Shown here piece after piece: positions 55,930-64,000 of a stretch of 64,000 nt of DNA. Source of the stretch: Brachyspira intermedia PWS/A (GTDB taxonomy: Bacteria > Spirochaetota > Brachyspiria > Brachyspirales > Brachyspiraceae); NCBI RefSeq assembly GCF_000223215.1, contig NC_017243.1, forward strand, positions 1,054,001 to 1,118,000, in the 5' to 3' direction. The notes beneath the pieces are model-generated. The model saw only the letters and a list, made by a program, of their open reading frames with translations. It was not told where the DNA came from and searched no databases. The number at the start of each line of letters is the position of its first letter. The first letter of the stretch is position 1. The position numbers and the translations under genes are program-made.

Positions 55930-55963
55930 AGGATCATAAGATATTTATCCCATGATCCTTTTA
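55930..55963 (-). terminator. Terminator of the iron transport operon
   Basis: AGGATCAT (55930-55937) pairs with ATGATCCT (55952-55959). On the minus strand it is followed by an A/T tract rich in T. It lies 23 bases after the permease stop codon. Confidence 0.75.
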
Positions 55964-55981
55964 TAATGTTTTAATTGTTTA

Positions 55982-57631
55982 TTATAAACTTACTTCTTTT
56001 TTACCAGTCAATTTGAAGAATATTAAAAGAGATATTATAGTTGATAAGGTTAATATTGTGGATAAAGCAGCAGCAGTTCCATAACTAGCTCTTATAACTT
56101 CTTGGTAAATAGAAACAGCCATTGTTCTTGACTTTCCTGTATACAATATTACAGAAGAACTCAATTCATTGATTACTGTTATCCAGCTTAATATAGCTCC
56201 AGAAATTACACCGGGAAGCATCATCATAGCGGTTATCTTAAAGAAAGTTTTTACTTGAGAAGCTCCCAAACTTATAGAGGCTTCTTCCATACTCGTGCTT
56301 ATTTGATATAGTATGGCAGAACTTGATCTCAAAGTATAAGGCATTCTTCTTATAACCAATGACATTATTATTATCATAGATGTTCCGCTTAATATTATAG
56401 GAGGTTTGTTAAAAGCTAAAAGAAGCGTAATACCTAAAACAGATCCAGGTATTATATATGGAAACATAGTTATTGTATCTATAATGCTTGTTAAAATATT
56501 TTTTCTTCTTATGGAAATATATGCTATAAACATACCAAGTATAACAATAATAAATATAGTTATAATTCCGTATAGATAAGTATTTTTTATAGAAGTTCCA
56601 AGAGAAGAGAATATAGAAATATAACTATTCAAAGAGAAACCTTTAACAAATATGGCTCTGTTTGTTTTTAAGAAAGAAGTATATATAACTGTAAGCTGAG
56701 GAATTATAGATAAAAATACTATAAAATAAATAAATACATGTACTAATACAGACATAACACCTTTAATTTCTTTAGGTTTTATAGGATTCATAGAACTCAT
56801 AGTAAATGATTTTTTATTAACAAAGTATTTTTGAGCCATAAACATCATAGCAGTTATAAATACCATAATACTAGCCATAGAAGCAGAGAAATTAGCATTG
56901 CCTCCTACTTCGCTTACGAATTCAGAGTAAATCATAGTAGGCATAGTTCTGTATCCTTCACCTATAAGCATAGGAGTACCGAAATCAGCTAATGCATTCA
57001 TAAATACTAATAATGAACCAGCCAATATAGTTGGAGTTATTAAAGGCATAGCTATGGTAACAACCTTTTTAAAAGGAGAACATCCCAAACTTTCTGCAGC
57101 TTCCATTAAAGAAACATCTATTTTACTTAAAGCACCTGAAACATACATAAATATAAATGGATATAATTTCAAAGTAAATACTAATAATATTCCTCCGAAA
57201 CCATATATTGTAGGAGTTGAAATTCCAAATCCTGCAAAAAATTTAGTTACTACTCCGCTTCTTCCTAGTAATAGTATCCAAGAATAAGCACCTATAAAAG
57301 CAGGGGACATCATAGATATTATTATGAGTATTTCTAAAAAAGTTTTACCTTTTATTTTATAAACGCTCATAAAATATGCCATAGGAGTTCCTATGATTAT
57401 AGCTAATATAGTTACGCATATAGTTACTGAAAAACTATTTACAAGTGCCTGATAATAATATTTTCTGCTGAAGAAACGTAAAAAGTTATCTAAAGTCCAA
57501 GCTCCTGTTTCAGGATCTTTAAAACTGCTTATAAACAAAGAGAATAATGGATATACTAAAAATAAAGCAAAAATTACAGCTATTATTAAAGTAATATAGG
57601 TCCAAAAATCTATTTTTAAACGTTTATTCAT
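55982..57631 (-). CDS. Iron(III) ABC transporter two-domain permease (Bit/FbpB type)
   Basis: A 549-residue inner-membrane permease with about twelve helices in two homologous halves, each with an ATPase-contact loop (AAESLGCSPFKKVVTIAMPL in the first, EEASISLGASQVKTF in the second). This is the FbpB/SfuB arrangement for ferric iron. It overlaps the ATPase gene by eight bases. In B. hyodysenteriae the bit locus was described, as I recall, with two permease genes, bitE and bitF; here one reading frame covers both halves. Confidence 0.88.
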   Translation of the reverse strand: MNKRLKIDFWTYITLIIAVIFALFLVYPLFSLFISSFKDPETGAWTLDNFLRFFSRKYYYQALVNSFSVTICVTILAIIIGTPMAYFMSVYKIKGKTFLEILIIISMMSPAFIGAYSWILLLGRSGVVTKFFAGFGISTPTIYGFGGILLVFTLKLYPFIFMYVSGALSKIDVSLMEAAESLGCSPFKKVVTIAMPLITPTILAGSLLVFMNALADFGTPMLIGEGYRTMPTMIYSEFVSEVGGNANFSASMASIMVFITAMMFMAQKYFVNKKSFTMSSMNPIKPKEIKGVMSVLVHVFIYFIVFLSIIPQLTVIYTSFLKTNRAIFVKGFSLNSYISIFSSLGTSIKNTYLYGIITIFIIVILGMFIAYISIRRKNILTSIIDTITMFPYIIPGSVLGITLLLAFNKPPIILSGTSMIIIMSLVIRRMPYTLRSSSAILYQISTSMEEASISLGASQVKTFFKITAMMMLPGVISGAILSWITVINELSSSVILYTGKSRTMAVSIYQEVIRASYGTAAALSTILTLSTIISLLIFFKLTGKKEVSL

Positions 57632-58748
57632 ATTTTTTTACTCCTTTAATAAGACTTTTTTCCATGTCTGGAGTAAATACATTGATTTTATTAGCATTAG
57701 GTTTTAAAATTATAACTTCATCTTTCTCATACATTCTATCTGTATATGATGAGTCTTGTGAATATTCTATGCTAGGCTGATCCGGAACAACTTCATTATC
57801 ATTGAAATGTAAGAAATAATTAGTATATTTTCCAAGGAAAGTTTTAGATAATATTTTTGCTTTGATGCCTTCTTCATTTTCAGAATTAACAAAAAATTCT
57901 TCAGGTCTTATTCCAACAATAACTTCATCGCCGTCTTTAACATCCAATAAATTATCCATTTTTAATTTATATCCGCATCTAAATAAAAGATAAGTATCAT
58001 TTCCTTCTATTTTGATAGTTGCATAGAATAAATTTGAATGTCCTATAAAAGTAGCAACAAATACATTATAAGGTCTTGTATAAATACTTACAGGACTTCC
58101 AACCTGCTGTATAACTCCATTTTTCATTACAGCTATTCTATCAGATACTGCAAGTGCTTCTTCCTGATCATGTGTAACATAAACAGTTGTAATGCCTACA
58201 TGTCTTTGTATATCTTTTATTGCACTTCTCATTTCTATTCTTAATTTAGCGTCCAAGTTAGAAAGAGGCTCATCCATAAGTAAAACACTTGGAGTGATAA
58301 CTATTGCTCTGGCCAAAGCTACTCTCTGCTGCTGTCCTCCGGATAATCTTTCAGGAAGTCTGTCCTGATATTCTTCTATTTTTACCACATGAAGCATTTC
58401 ATCTACTTTTTTCTTCATAGATTCTTTATTTTCTTTTCTGAGTTTTAATCCGTATTCAACATTTTCTCTAACAGTCATATGAGGAAATATAGCATAGTTT
58501 TGAAATACCATACCAATATTTCTTTTATGAGCAGGAATATTATTGATTACATCTTTATCAAATTTTATTTCTCCACCTTCTATTGTATTAAAGCCAGCTA
58601 TCATACGAAGCAGTGTTGTCTTACCGCATCCAGATGGTCCAAGCAGAGTAAAAAATTCTCCGTTTTTTATCTCTAATGAAAGATCAGGTATTATTGTCAG
58701 CTTCTCATAACGTTTTACTACATTTTCAATAGATATAGATACACTCAT
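57624..58748 (-). CDS. bitD: Iron(III) ABC transporter ATPase (BitD/FbpC type)
   Basis: A 374-residue ATPase with Walker A GPSGCGKTT, signature LSGGQQQRVALA and Walker B VLLMDEPLSNLDAKLR. A C-terminal TOBE-type regulatory region from about 240 includes VGIRPEEFF. The extended C-terminus is typical of FbpC and other CUT1/Fe importers. It is preceded by a hairpin that separates it from the three lipoprotein genes. Confidence 0.9.
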   Translation of the reverse strand: MSVSISIENVVKRYEKLTIIPDLSLEIKNGEFFTLLGPSGCGKTTLLRMIAGFNTIEGGEIKFDKDVINNIPAHKRNIGMVFQNYAIFPHMTVRENVEYGLKLRKENKESMKKKVDEMLHVVKIEEYQDRLPERLSGGQQQRVALARAIVITPSVLLMDEPLSNLDAKLRIEMRSAIKDIQRHVGITTVYVTHDQEEALAVSDRIAVMKNGVIQQVGSPVSIYTRPYNVFVATFIGHSNLFYATIKIEGNDTYLLFRCGYKLKMDNLLDVKDGDEVIVGIRPEEFFVNSENEEGIKAKILSKTFLGKYTNYFLHFNDNEVVPDQPSIEYSQDSSYTDRMYEKDEVIILKPNANKINVFTPDMEKSLIKGVKKYE

Positions 58749-58783
58749 TATAACCTCTCTTTTTATTATTAGTTTATATAAAT

Positions 58784-58812
58784 AAAGAGTATAAAATATA
58801 TTTATACTCTTT
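58784..58812. other. Intercistronic hairpin, copy 1
   Basis: AAAGAGTATA (58784-58793) pairs with TATACTCTTT (58803-58812), a nine-base loop. The same stem occurs at 59885-59913. It lies between the third lipoprotein gene and the ATPase gene and may be an RNA stability or partial-termination element that sets the binding protein to ATPase ratio. Confidence 0.55.
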
Positions 58813-58831
58813 ATATTAGTTTGATACTTAA

Positions 58832-59851
58832 TTATATACTAGTAAAAATATCTTTAAATTTATTTAGCCAATTTTGTTTATTTTTATCAACTACAGCTTC
58901 ATCATCTGTAATAACATTTATAGTATCTACAGACTGAAGTATAGCAGAAGGAGGTAAATCGCTTCTTACAGATCTTCTGTTCAATTTATCAGTTATTGTT
59001 TTTTGAGCATCATAGCTTGTAGCATAGTCAACGAACTTTTTAGCATTTTCTAAGTTTTTTGCATTTTTTATTATGTATATGCCATCTGGTTTAATTATAA
59101 CGCCTTCTTTCATATATACTAATTTAACAGGAGAACCAGCAGATACATAATTAGCACCGCCTTCTTCAAAAGTTAAACCAACAGTATATTCACCGTCAGC
59201 TACACCTTTATAAACGGCAGAAGAACCGCTTAATAATTTACCATCTAAATTAGCACATAATTTTTGTACATAATCCCAACCTTTTTCAGGATCTCCTTTA
59301 CCCATAGCATAAAGCATATTTACTAAATGCTCAAAAGAAGATGAAGAAGCGGAAGGATCAGCAAATGCAATTTTTCCTTTTAATTCAGGATTGAGCAAGT
59401 CTTCATAACCTTCTATTTTTATATTGCCTGCTAAGTTAGTATTTACCATTAATATACTAGGAACAGCAGTACATCTTGTTAAAGCACCTTCAGTATTTTT
59501 ATATATTTCTGCTATATTAGCTTCATTTGTAGATGTATAGCTTTCAAACAAATCAATTTTAGGCTTTGCCATGCTTATAGTTCCGCCCCAAAGTATATCG
59601 CCTAATGGATTATCTTTTTCAGATTCAACTCTTTTAAGAAGTTCGCCTGTTCCAGCAGCTATAATATCAACAGTAATTCCCGGATTTTTAGCTTTGAAAT
59701 CATCTACTAATGGGTTGATAAATTCTAATGGGTGAGGACAATATATTACAAGTGAATTACCGCCTTGTGCACCTGATTCGCTTGAAGAACAAGAATAAAA
59801 TAAAAATAGTGATAAGAATAATGCAGAGCATATTAAAATTATTTTTTTCAT
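58832..59851 (-). CDS. bitC: Iron-binding lipoprotein, third of three (BitC-like)
   Basis: A 339-residue lipoprotein with a signal ending FYSC (about residue 21), FbpA-like periplasmic iron-binding fold. The central block (GKIAFADPSASSSS, then KLLSGSSAVYKGVADGEYTVGL and ANYVSAGSPVKLVY) is identical in the two upstream paralogues. The N- and C-terminal thirds differ more, and this copy has ISMAKPKIDLF where the others read LNTVKPKVELF and LNLIRNKIELF. The symbol follows gene order in the B. hyodysenteriae bit locus, from memory. Confidence 0.85.
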   Translation of the reverse strand: MKKIILICSALFLSLFLFYSCSSSESGAQGGNSLVIYCPHPLEFINPLVDDFKAKNPGITVDIIAAGTGELLKRVESEKDNPLGDILWGGTISMAKPKIDLFESYTSTNEANIAEIYKNTEGALTRCTAVPSILMVNTNLAGNIKIEGYEDLLNPELKGKIAFADPSASSSSFEHLVNMLYAMGKGDPEKGWDYVQKLCANLDGKLLSGSSAVYKGVADGEYTVGLTFEEGGANYVSAGSPVKLVYMKEGVIIKPDGIYIIKNAKNLENAKKFVDYATSYDAQKTITDKLNRRSVRSDLPPSAILQSVDTINVITDDEAVVDKNKQNWLNKFKDIFTSI

Positions 59852-59884
59852 AGTACGATTCCTTTTTATTTAAATTTATAATAC

Positions 59885-59913
59885 AAAGAGTATAAAATGT
59901 ATTTATACTCTTT
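59885..59913. other. Intercistronic hairpin, copy 2
   Basis: AAAGAGTATA (59885-59894) pairs with TATACTCTTT (59904-59913); the same stem as at 58784-58812, between the second and third lipoprotein genes. Confidence 0.55.
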
Positions 59914-59933
59914 AATATTCGTTTTTAATTTAA

Positions 59934-60962
59934 TTATATACTAGTAAAAATATCTTTAAATTTATTTAGCCAATTTTGTTTATTTTGATCAACTACAGCT
60001 TCATCATCTGTTATAACGTTTATAGTATCTACAGACTGAAGTATAGCAGAAGGAGGCAAATCGCTTCTTACAGATCTTCTGTTCAATTTGTCATTTATTG
60101 TTTTTTGAGCCTCATAACTTGTAGCATAATCTACAAACTTTTTAGCATTTTCTAAGTTTTTAGCATTCTTTATTATATATATGCCGTCTGGTTTAATTAT
60201 AACGCCTTCCTTCATATATACTAATTTAACAGGAGAACCAGCAGATACATAATTAGCACCGCCTTCTTCAAAAGTCAATCCAACAGTATATTCGCCATCA
60301 GCCACACCTTTATAAACAGCAGAAGAACCGCTTAATAATTTACCGTCTAAATTAGCACATAATTTTTGTACATAATCCCAACCTTTTTCAGGATCTCCTT
60401 TTCCCATAGCATAAAGCATATTCACTAAATGCTCAAAAGAAGATGAAGAAGCAGAAGGGTCAGCAAATGCTATTTTTCCTTTTAATGCAGGATTGAGTAA
60501 ATCTTCATAACCTTCTATCTTTATATTGCCTGCTAAATTAGTGTTAACCATTATAACACTTGGTATAGCAGTGAATCTTGTAATAGCACCTTCAACATTT
60601 TTGTATGCATCTGCTATGCTTGCTTCATTAGTAGTAGTGTAATTCTCAAATAATTCTACTTTAGGTTTTACAGTATTCAAACTTCCTCCCCAAAGTATAT
60701 CGCCCAATGGATTATCTTTTTCAGATTCAACTCTTTTTAAAAGTTCGCCGACTCCGGCAGCTATAATATCAACATTAATTCCTGGATTTTTAGCTTTAAA
60801 ATCATCTACCAATGGATTTATAAATTCTAATGGATGCGGGCAATATATTACAAGTGAATTACCGCCTTGTCCGCTTTGTGTACCAGATTCGCTTGAAGAA
60901 CAAGAATAAAATAGTACTAGTGATAGTATTACTGCACTGCAGATTAGAATAATTTTTTTCAT
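59934..60962 (-). CDS. bitB: Iron-binding lipoprotein, second of three (BitB-like)
   Basis: A 342-residue lipoprotein (signal ending FYSC). Nearly the same as the downstream copy except for a longer Ser/Gln/Gly linker after the cysteine and changes at about residues 95-140, where ENYTTTNEASIADAYKN replaces ESYTSTNEANIAEIYKN. The common central block is unchanged. Tandem duplication with sequence homogenisation best explains the pattern. Confidence 0.85.
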   Translation of the reverse strand: MKKIILICSAVILSLVLFYSCSSSESGTQSGQGGNSLVIYCPHPLEFINPLVDDFKAKNPGINVDIIAAGVGELLKRVESEKDNPLGDILWGGSLNTVKPKVELFENYTTTNEASIADAYKNVEGAITRFTAIPSVIMVNTNLAGNIKIEGYEDLLNPALKGKIAFADPSASSSSFEHLVNMLYAMGKGDPEKGWDYVQKLCANLDGKLLSGSSAVYKGVADGEYTVGLTFEEGGANYVSAGSPVKLVYMKEGVIIKPDGIYIIKNAKNLENAKKFVDYATSYEAQKTINDKLNRRSVRSDLPPSAILQSVDTINVITDDEAVVDQNKQNWLNKFKDIFTSI

Positions 60963-60997
60963 GATATCAATCCTTTTTGATTTTTATTTATAAATTA

Positions 60998-62008
60998 TTA
61001 GATACTAGTGAAAATATCCTTAAATTTATTAAGCCAATTTTGTTTATTTTTATCAACTACAGTATCATCATCTTTTATAACATTAATAGTATCTATAGAC
61101 TGAAGTATAGCAGAAGGAGGCAAATCATTTCTTACAGATCTTCTATTTAATTTATCATTTATTGTTTTTTGGGCATCATAGCTTGTAGCATAGTCAACGA
61201 ACTTTTTAGCATTTTCTAAGTTCTTGGCATTTTTTATTATACATATAGGATCTGCTTTAAAAACAACACCTTCTTTCATATATACTAATTTAACAGGAGA
61301 ACCAGCAGATACATAATTAGCACCGCCTTCTTCGAAAGTTAAACCAACAGTATATTCACCATCAGCCACACCTTTATAAACTGCAGAAGAACCACTTAAT
61401 AATTTACCGTCTAAATTAGCACATAATTTTTGTACATAATCCCATCCTTTTTCAGGATCACCTTTACCCATAGCATAAAGCATATTTACTAAATGCTCAA
61501 AAGAAGATGAAGAAGCGGAAGGATCAGCAAATGCTATTTTTCCTTTTAATAGCGGATTAAGCAAATCCTGATAACCTTCTATTTTTATATTGCCTATTAA
61601 GTTAGTATTAATCATTATAACACTTGGCATAGTTGTAAATCTAGTTAAAGGGCCTTCAGTATTTTTATATGCATCACCTATATTAGGTTCATTAGTAGAA
61701 GTGTAATTTTCAAATAGCTCTATTTTATTTCTTATGAGATTTAAACTTCCTCCCCAAAGTATATCGCCTAAAGGATTATTTTTTTCAGATTCAACCCTTT
61801 TTATAAGTTCGCCTGTTCCGGCTGCTATAATATCAACATTTATTCCAGGATTTTTAGATTTGAAATCATCTACCAATGGATTTATAAATTCTAAAGGATG
61901 AGGACAATATATTATAAGTGAATTAGCGTTTTGAGTGTTGGATTCTTTTGAAGAACATGAACAGAAAAACATAGCACAAAATATGATAATTAGTATATAT
62001 TTTTTCAA
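60998..62008 (-). CDS. bitA: Iron-binding lipoprotein, first of three (BitA-like)
   Basis: A 336-residue lipoprotein (signal LKKYILIIIFCAMFFCSC). The open frame extends to an ATG at 62065, but AAGGA eight bases upstream of a TTG at 62008, and alignment with the MKKIILIC start of the paralogues, support the TTG start. It is the most diverged copy: the late segment reads VVFKADPICIIKNAK where the others have VIIKPDGIYIIKNAK. This difference near the ligand site could change specificity. It heads the operon. Confidence 0.85.
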   Translation of the reverse strand: MKKYILIIIFCAMFFCSCSSKESNTQNANSLIIYCPHPLEFINPLVDDFKSKNPGINVDIIAAGTGELIKRVESEKNNPLGDILWGGSLNLIRNKIELFENYTSTNEPNIGDAYKNTEGPLTRFTTMPSVIMINTNLIGNIKIEGYQDLLNPLLKGKIAFADPSASSSSFEHLVNMLYAMGKGDPEKGWDYVQKLCANLDGKLLSGSSAVYKGVADGEYTVGLTFEEGGANYVSAGSPVKLVYMKEGVVFKADPICIIKNAKNLENAKKFVDYATSYDAQKTINDKLNRRSVRNDLPPSAILQSIDTINVIKDDDTVVDKNKQNWLNKFKDIFTSI

Positions 62009-62080
62009 GATAATAATCCTTAATTTATTAATTATATATCTATTATAGTAGATATTTTTATTCAAATCAATACTAAAAAG

Positions 62081-62138
62081 AAAATACTTCTTTACAAATA
62101 TGTAAATTAAATATTTAAATTATTAAAAGAAGTATTTT
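62081..62138. promoter_or_regulatory. Long inverted repeat in the divergent region before bitA
   Basis: AAAATACTTCTTT (62081-62093) pairs perfectly with AAAGAAGTATTTT (62126-62138) over a 32-base loop. It lies between bitA and the divergent EamA gene, where neither transcript should end, so it may be a regulator-binding pair of sites or a 5' leader hairpin of the bit operon. The remainder of 62139-62314 shows nothing clear. Confidence 0.45.
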
Positions 62139-62314
62139 TGTATAAGCACTATATTGATTTATTAATAATATAATATATCATTAAGCAATTATAATTATTT
62201 TAGGGTTTGTATATGCAGTGATATTTTCTTTTGTATAATTTAAAACAGTATTCTAATTTTCATTCTAAGTATTTATTTTATTACATTTATTTATATTTAT
62301 TATAGAGGACTTCA

Positions 62315-63172
62315 ATGTTAAATATTTTATTAGTTATAATAGGCTCTATTGCTTATGGATTTCTTCCTATTTTTGTTAAGAATATTATTGCTTATAATTA
62401 TTCTTCACTTTCAATAGTTTTTTATAGATATTTTCTTACAGCAATTTTTTTGTTTATAATCATTATTGTTTCAAAGAAAAGTTTTAAAATAACAAAAAGA
62501 CAATTTATAGAATTATTAATATTTAGTATAATAGGGCTTGGACTTACATTCTTTTTCTTATCACAATCTTTATTATATATATCTGCAGGATTAAGTAATA
62601 TGATACATTTCGGATATCCTGTTATAGTTTTGCTTGTAATGATATTTATGTTTAAAGAAAAAGCTAATATATTAAAAGTTCTTTCTATAGTATTTGCTAT
62701 TGTAGGAATAGTAATGCTTACTCAAGTTGTAGAGGTTGAATCCTTTTTGGGAGTAGTGTATGCATTAATAACTACAATTACTTACGGCTCTTATATAATA
62801 GCTAATAAGAAATGCAGTTTTGCTGAAGTTGATACTATGGTCTCGCTTTTTTATATGTCTTTATTTGTTTCTATTACTTTTTTTATAGTTGGAATGTTTA
62901 CAGGTTCTTTACAGCTTCTTAATAATTTATATGTATTTGGAAATTTTGCTATAATATCTTTAGTATGTACAATATTTTCTCTTGGTCTTTTGCTTTATGG
63001 AGTAAAAAGATTGGGTTCTTCTTTGGCATCTATACTTAATATGTTTGAACCGGCTACTACAGTTGTTGCATCTATTTTTATATATAAAGAAGAGCTTACT
63101 ATTAATATTATTATAGGTTCTATTTTAATAATACTTTCTACTATAAGTATGGTGATAGGCAGTAAAAAATAA
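62315..63172 (+). CDS. EamA/DMT family transporter
   Basis: A 285-residue membrane protein with ten helices in two EamA repeats (residues about 5-135 and 145-283). The second repeat ends with EPATTVVASIFIYKEEL, the typical family signature. Substrates of this family are diverse and cannot be told from sequence. It is divergent from the bit operon. Confidence 0.88.
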   Translation: MLNILLVIIGSIAYGFLPIFVKNIIAYNYSSLSIVFYRYFLTAIFLFIIIIVSKKSFKITKRQFIELLIFSIIGLGLTFFFLSQSLLYISAGLSNMIHFGYPVIVLLVMIFMFKEKANILKVLSIVFAIVGIVMLTQVVEVESFLGVVYALITTITYGSYIIANKKCSFAEVDTMVSLFYMSLFVSITFFIVGMFTGSLQLLNNLYVFGNFAIISLVCTIFSLGLLLYGVKRLGSSLASILNMFEPATTVVASIFIYKEELTINIIIGSILIILSTISMVIGSKK

Positions 63173-63227
63173 TTCTTATTTTATTGATTTTTTGTGTAAT
63201 AAAATAACAAAAATGTATTTTAGTATA

Positions 63228-63255
63228 TTGACAATTTTATTTTAAATGTTAGAAT
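63228..63255 (+). promoter_or_regulatory. Predicted feo promoter
   Basis: TTGACA (63228-63233) and TAGAAT (63250-63255) with a 16-base spacer, 64 bases before the FeoAB start codon. Confidence 0.65.
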
Positions 63256-63261
63256 ATACAA

Positions 63262-63276
63262 ACACTTTGTAAGTGT
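63262..63276. promoter_or_regulatory. Candidate operator in the feo promoter
   Basis: A perfect 6-3-6 inverted repeat, ACACTT-TGT-AAGTGT, placed seven bases after the -10 box at the likely transcription start. It is not A/T-only, so chance is less likely than for other palindromes here. An iron- or redox-responsive repressor is a reasonable guess. Confidence 0.4.
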
Positions 63277-63318
63277 CTATTAATTTCTGTTGTAAAATTA
63301 TAAAGGAGATAATTATTT

Positions 63319-64000
63319 ATGAAACTAACAGAATTAGATATTGAAGAAGGTTTTGTTGTTGATAAAGTAGCCACCGATGGTGAGATTAGACAAAGAATTA
63401 TAGAAATGGGATTTACTCCTGGAGCTAAAGGCTGGGTTGTTAGAAAAGCACCTTTAGGAGATCCTATACAAGTTCATATTATGGACTATGAAATTTCTCT
63501 TAGAAAATCGGAGGCTAATGGGATAGAAGTTGCTAAATCAAATGTGGAAATAAAGAAGGAGAGAGTATTAAAGCATATAGAGCATAAAGAAGTAAAAGAT
63601 GAAGATGATACTTTAATAGAAAGTAAATCTGATATAGCAAAGAAAATAAAAGTTCCGTCAAATAATACTAAATTTAAAATAGCTTTGGCTGGAAACCCTA
63701 ACTCAGGAAAAACAACTATATTCAATGCTTTAACAGGTGCTAATTATAAAGTTGCTAATTATCCGGGTGTAACAGTAGAAAAAAGACAGGCTAATATGCT
63801 TTATAATGGTTATACTTATGATTTAATAGATTTACCCGGTGTTTATAGTTTAAGTGCATATTCTCAAGATGAGGTAGTGGCATGCGATGTGCTTCTTAAT
63901 GAGAAACCTGATTTTATAATAAATGTTATAGACTCTACAAATTTAGAAAGAAATCTTTATCTCACATTACAGCTTGTAGAATTAGGTATTCCTATTGTAT
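63319..64000 (+). CDS. feoB: FeoA-FeoB fusion, ferrous iron transporter (partial, runs off the window)
   Basis: The first 227 residues of a longer protein. Residues 1-75 form a FeoA-type SH3 domain (RQRIIEMGFTPGAKGWVV, then DPIQVHIMDYEISLRKSEA). A charged linker of about 40 residues follows, then the FeoB G domain with G1 GNPNSGKTT, G2 GVTVEKR, G3 DLPGVYSLS and INVIDSTNLERNLYL after it. The membrane part lies beyond the window. AAAGGAG precedes the ATG. Confidence 0.93.
   Translation, partial: MKLTELDIEEGFVVDKVATDGEIRQRIIEMGFTPGAKGWVVRKAPLGDPIQVHIMDYEISLRKSEANGIEVAKSNVEIKKERVLKHIEHKEVKDEDDTLIESKSDIAKKIKVPSNNTKFKIALAGNPNSGKTTIFNALTGANYKVANYPGVTVEKRQANMLYNGYTYDLIDLPGVYSLSAYSQDEVVACDVLLNEKPDFIINVIDSTNLERNLYLTLQLVELGIPIV

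Noticed and set aside
62009-62065. Longer N-terminus for the first iron-binding lipoprotein
   Set aside because: Paralogues start at the residue matching the TTG at 62008, which has AAGGA upstream; the extra 19 residues would disturb the signal peptide.

Overview
The window is low-GC DNA (roughly 27-30% GC by eye) whose gene content and style match an intestinal spirochaete of the genus Brachyspira. The signs are BspA-like DUF285 repeats, a triplicated iron-binding lipoprotein operon of the Brachyspira 'bit' type, spirochaetal lipoprotein signal peptides, a flagellar rod gene and many A/T-rich intergenic hairpins. The genus call rests on recognition, not on a database search. I see no rRNA, insertion sequence, integrase, prophage or CRISPR array. 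Left part (1-24 kb): a BspA-repeat/DUF4132 fusion protein is bracketed by two direct copies of a 308-bp three-stem palindromic repeat. It is followed by a PD-(D/E)XK nuclease-like gene with a truncated paralogue, a giant alpha-2-macroglobulin-like protein, and a divergent ferrochelatase/catalase pair with a candidate Fur/PerR-type operator. Next come dapF, a lytic transglycosylase, flgG, a Spy-like periplasmic protein, a minimal moxR/batD pair, a beta-barrel candidate, a MATE exporter behind a terminator-bearing leader, and a short-chain dehydrogenase that closely resembles clostridial 7-alpha-hydroxysteroid dehydrogenase. Middle part (23-44 kb): a septum-initiator-like protein, a CsgG-domain/beta-barrel protein with a partner, ybaB-recR, pseudouridine breakdown (psuK-psuG), an S9 peptidase, pyrG, a cupin and a Na/Ca exchanger follow. 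An ABC permease/ATPase pair is preceded by two META-domain lipoproteins instead of a binding protein. Then come znuA-znuC facing znuB across a third copy of the palindromic repeat, an odd DegT-family protein with arginine at the PLP-lysine position, a polytopic glycosyltransferase-like protein and a lone ABC binding lipoprotein. Right part (44-64 kb): truA, tRNA-Ser(TGA) and tRNA-Arg(CCT) precede an overlapping kdsC-lptC-lptA-lipoprotein cluster for lipooligosaccharide export. A barrel candidate lies beside a 938-residue repeat lipoprotein. These are followed by secA, the five-gene iron ABC operon (three lipoproteins, ATPase, two-domain permease), an EamA transporter, and a FeoA-FeoB fusion running off the right edge. 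Two themes stand out. First, metal acquisition: Znu, Bit, Feo and haem/catalase genes occur here, several with palindromic candidate operators. Second, the repeat family: its three nested GC-rich stems are conserved across copies with compensatory changes, so it is the best candidate here for an undescribed structured element. In addition, six genes in 64 kb are split by a single-base indel, five of them fixed by adding one base to an A or T run. This means either systematic homopolymer undercalling or real slippage, and it should be settled before the affected genes are called pseudogenes.
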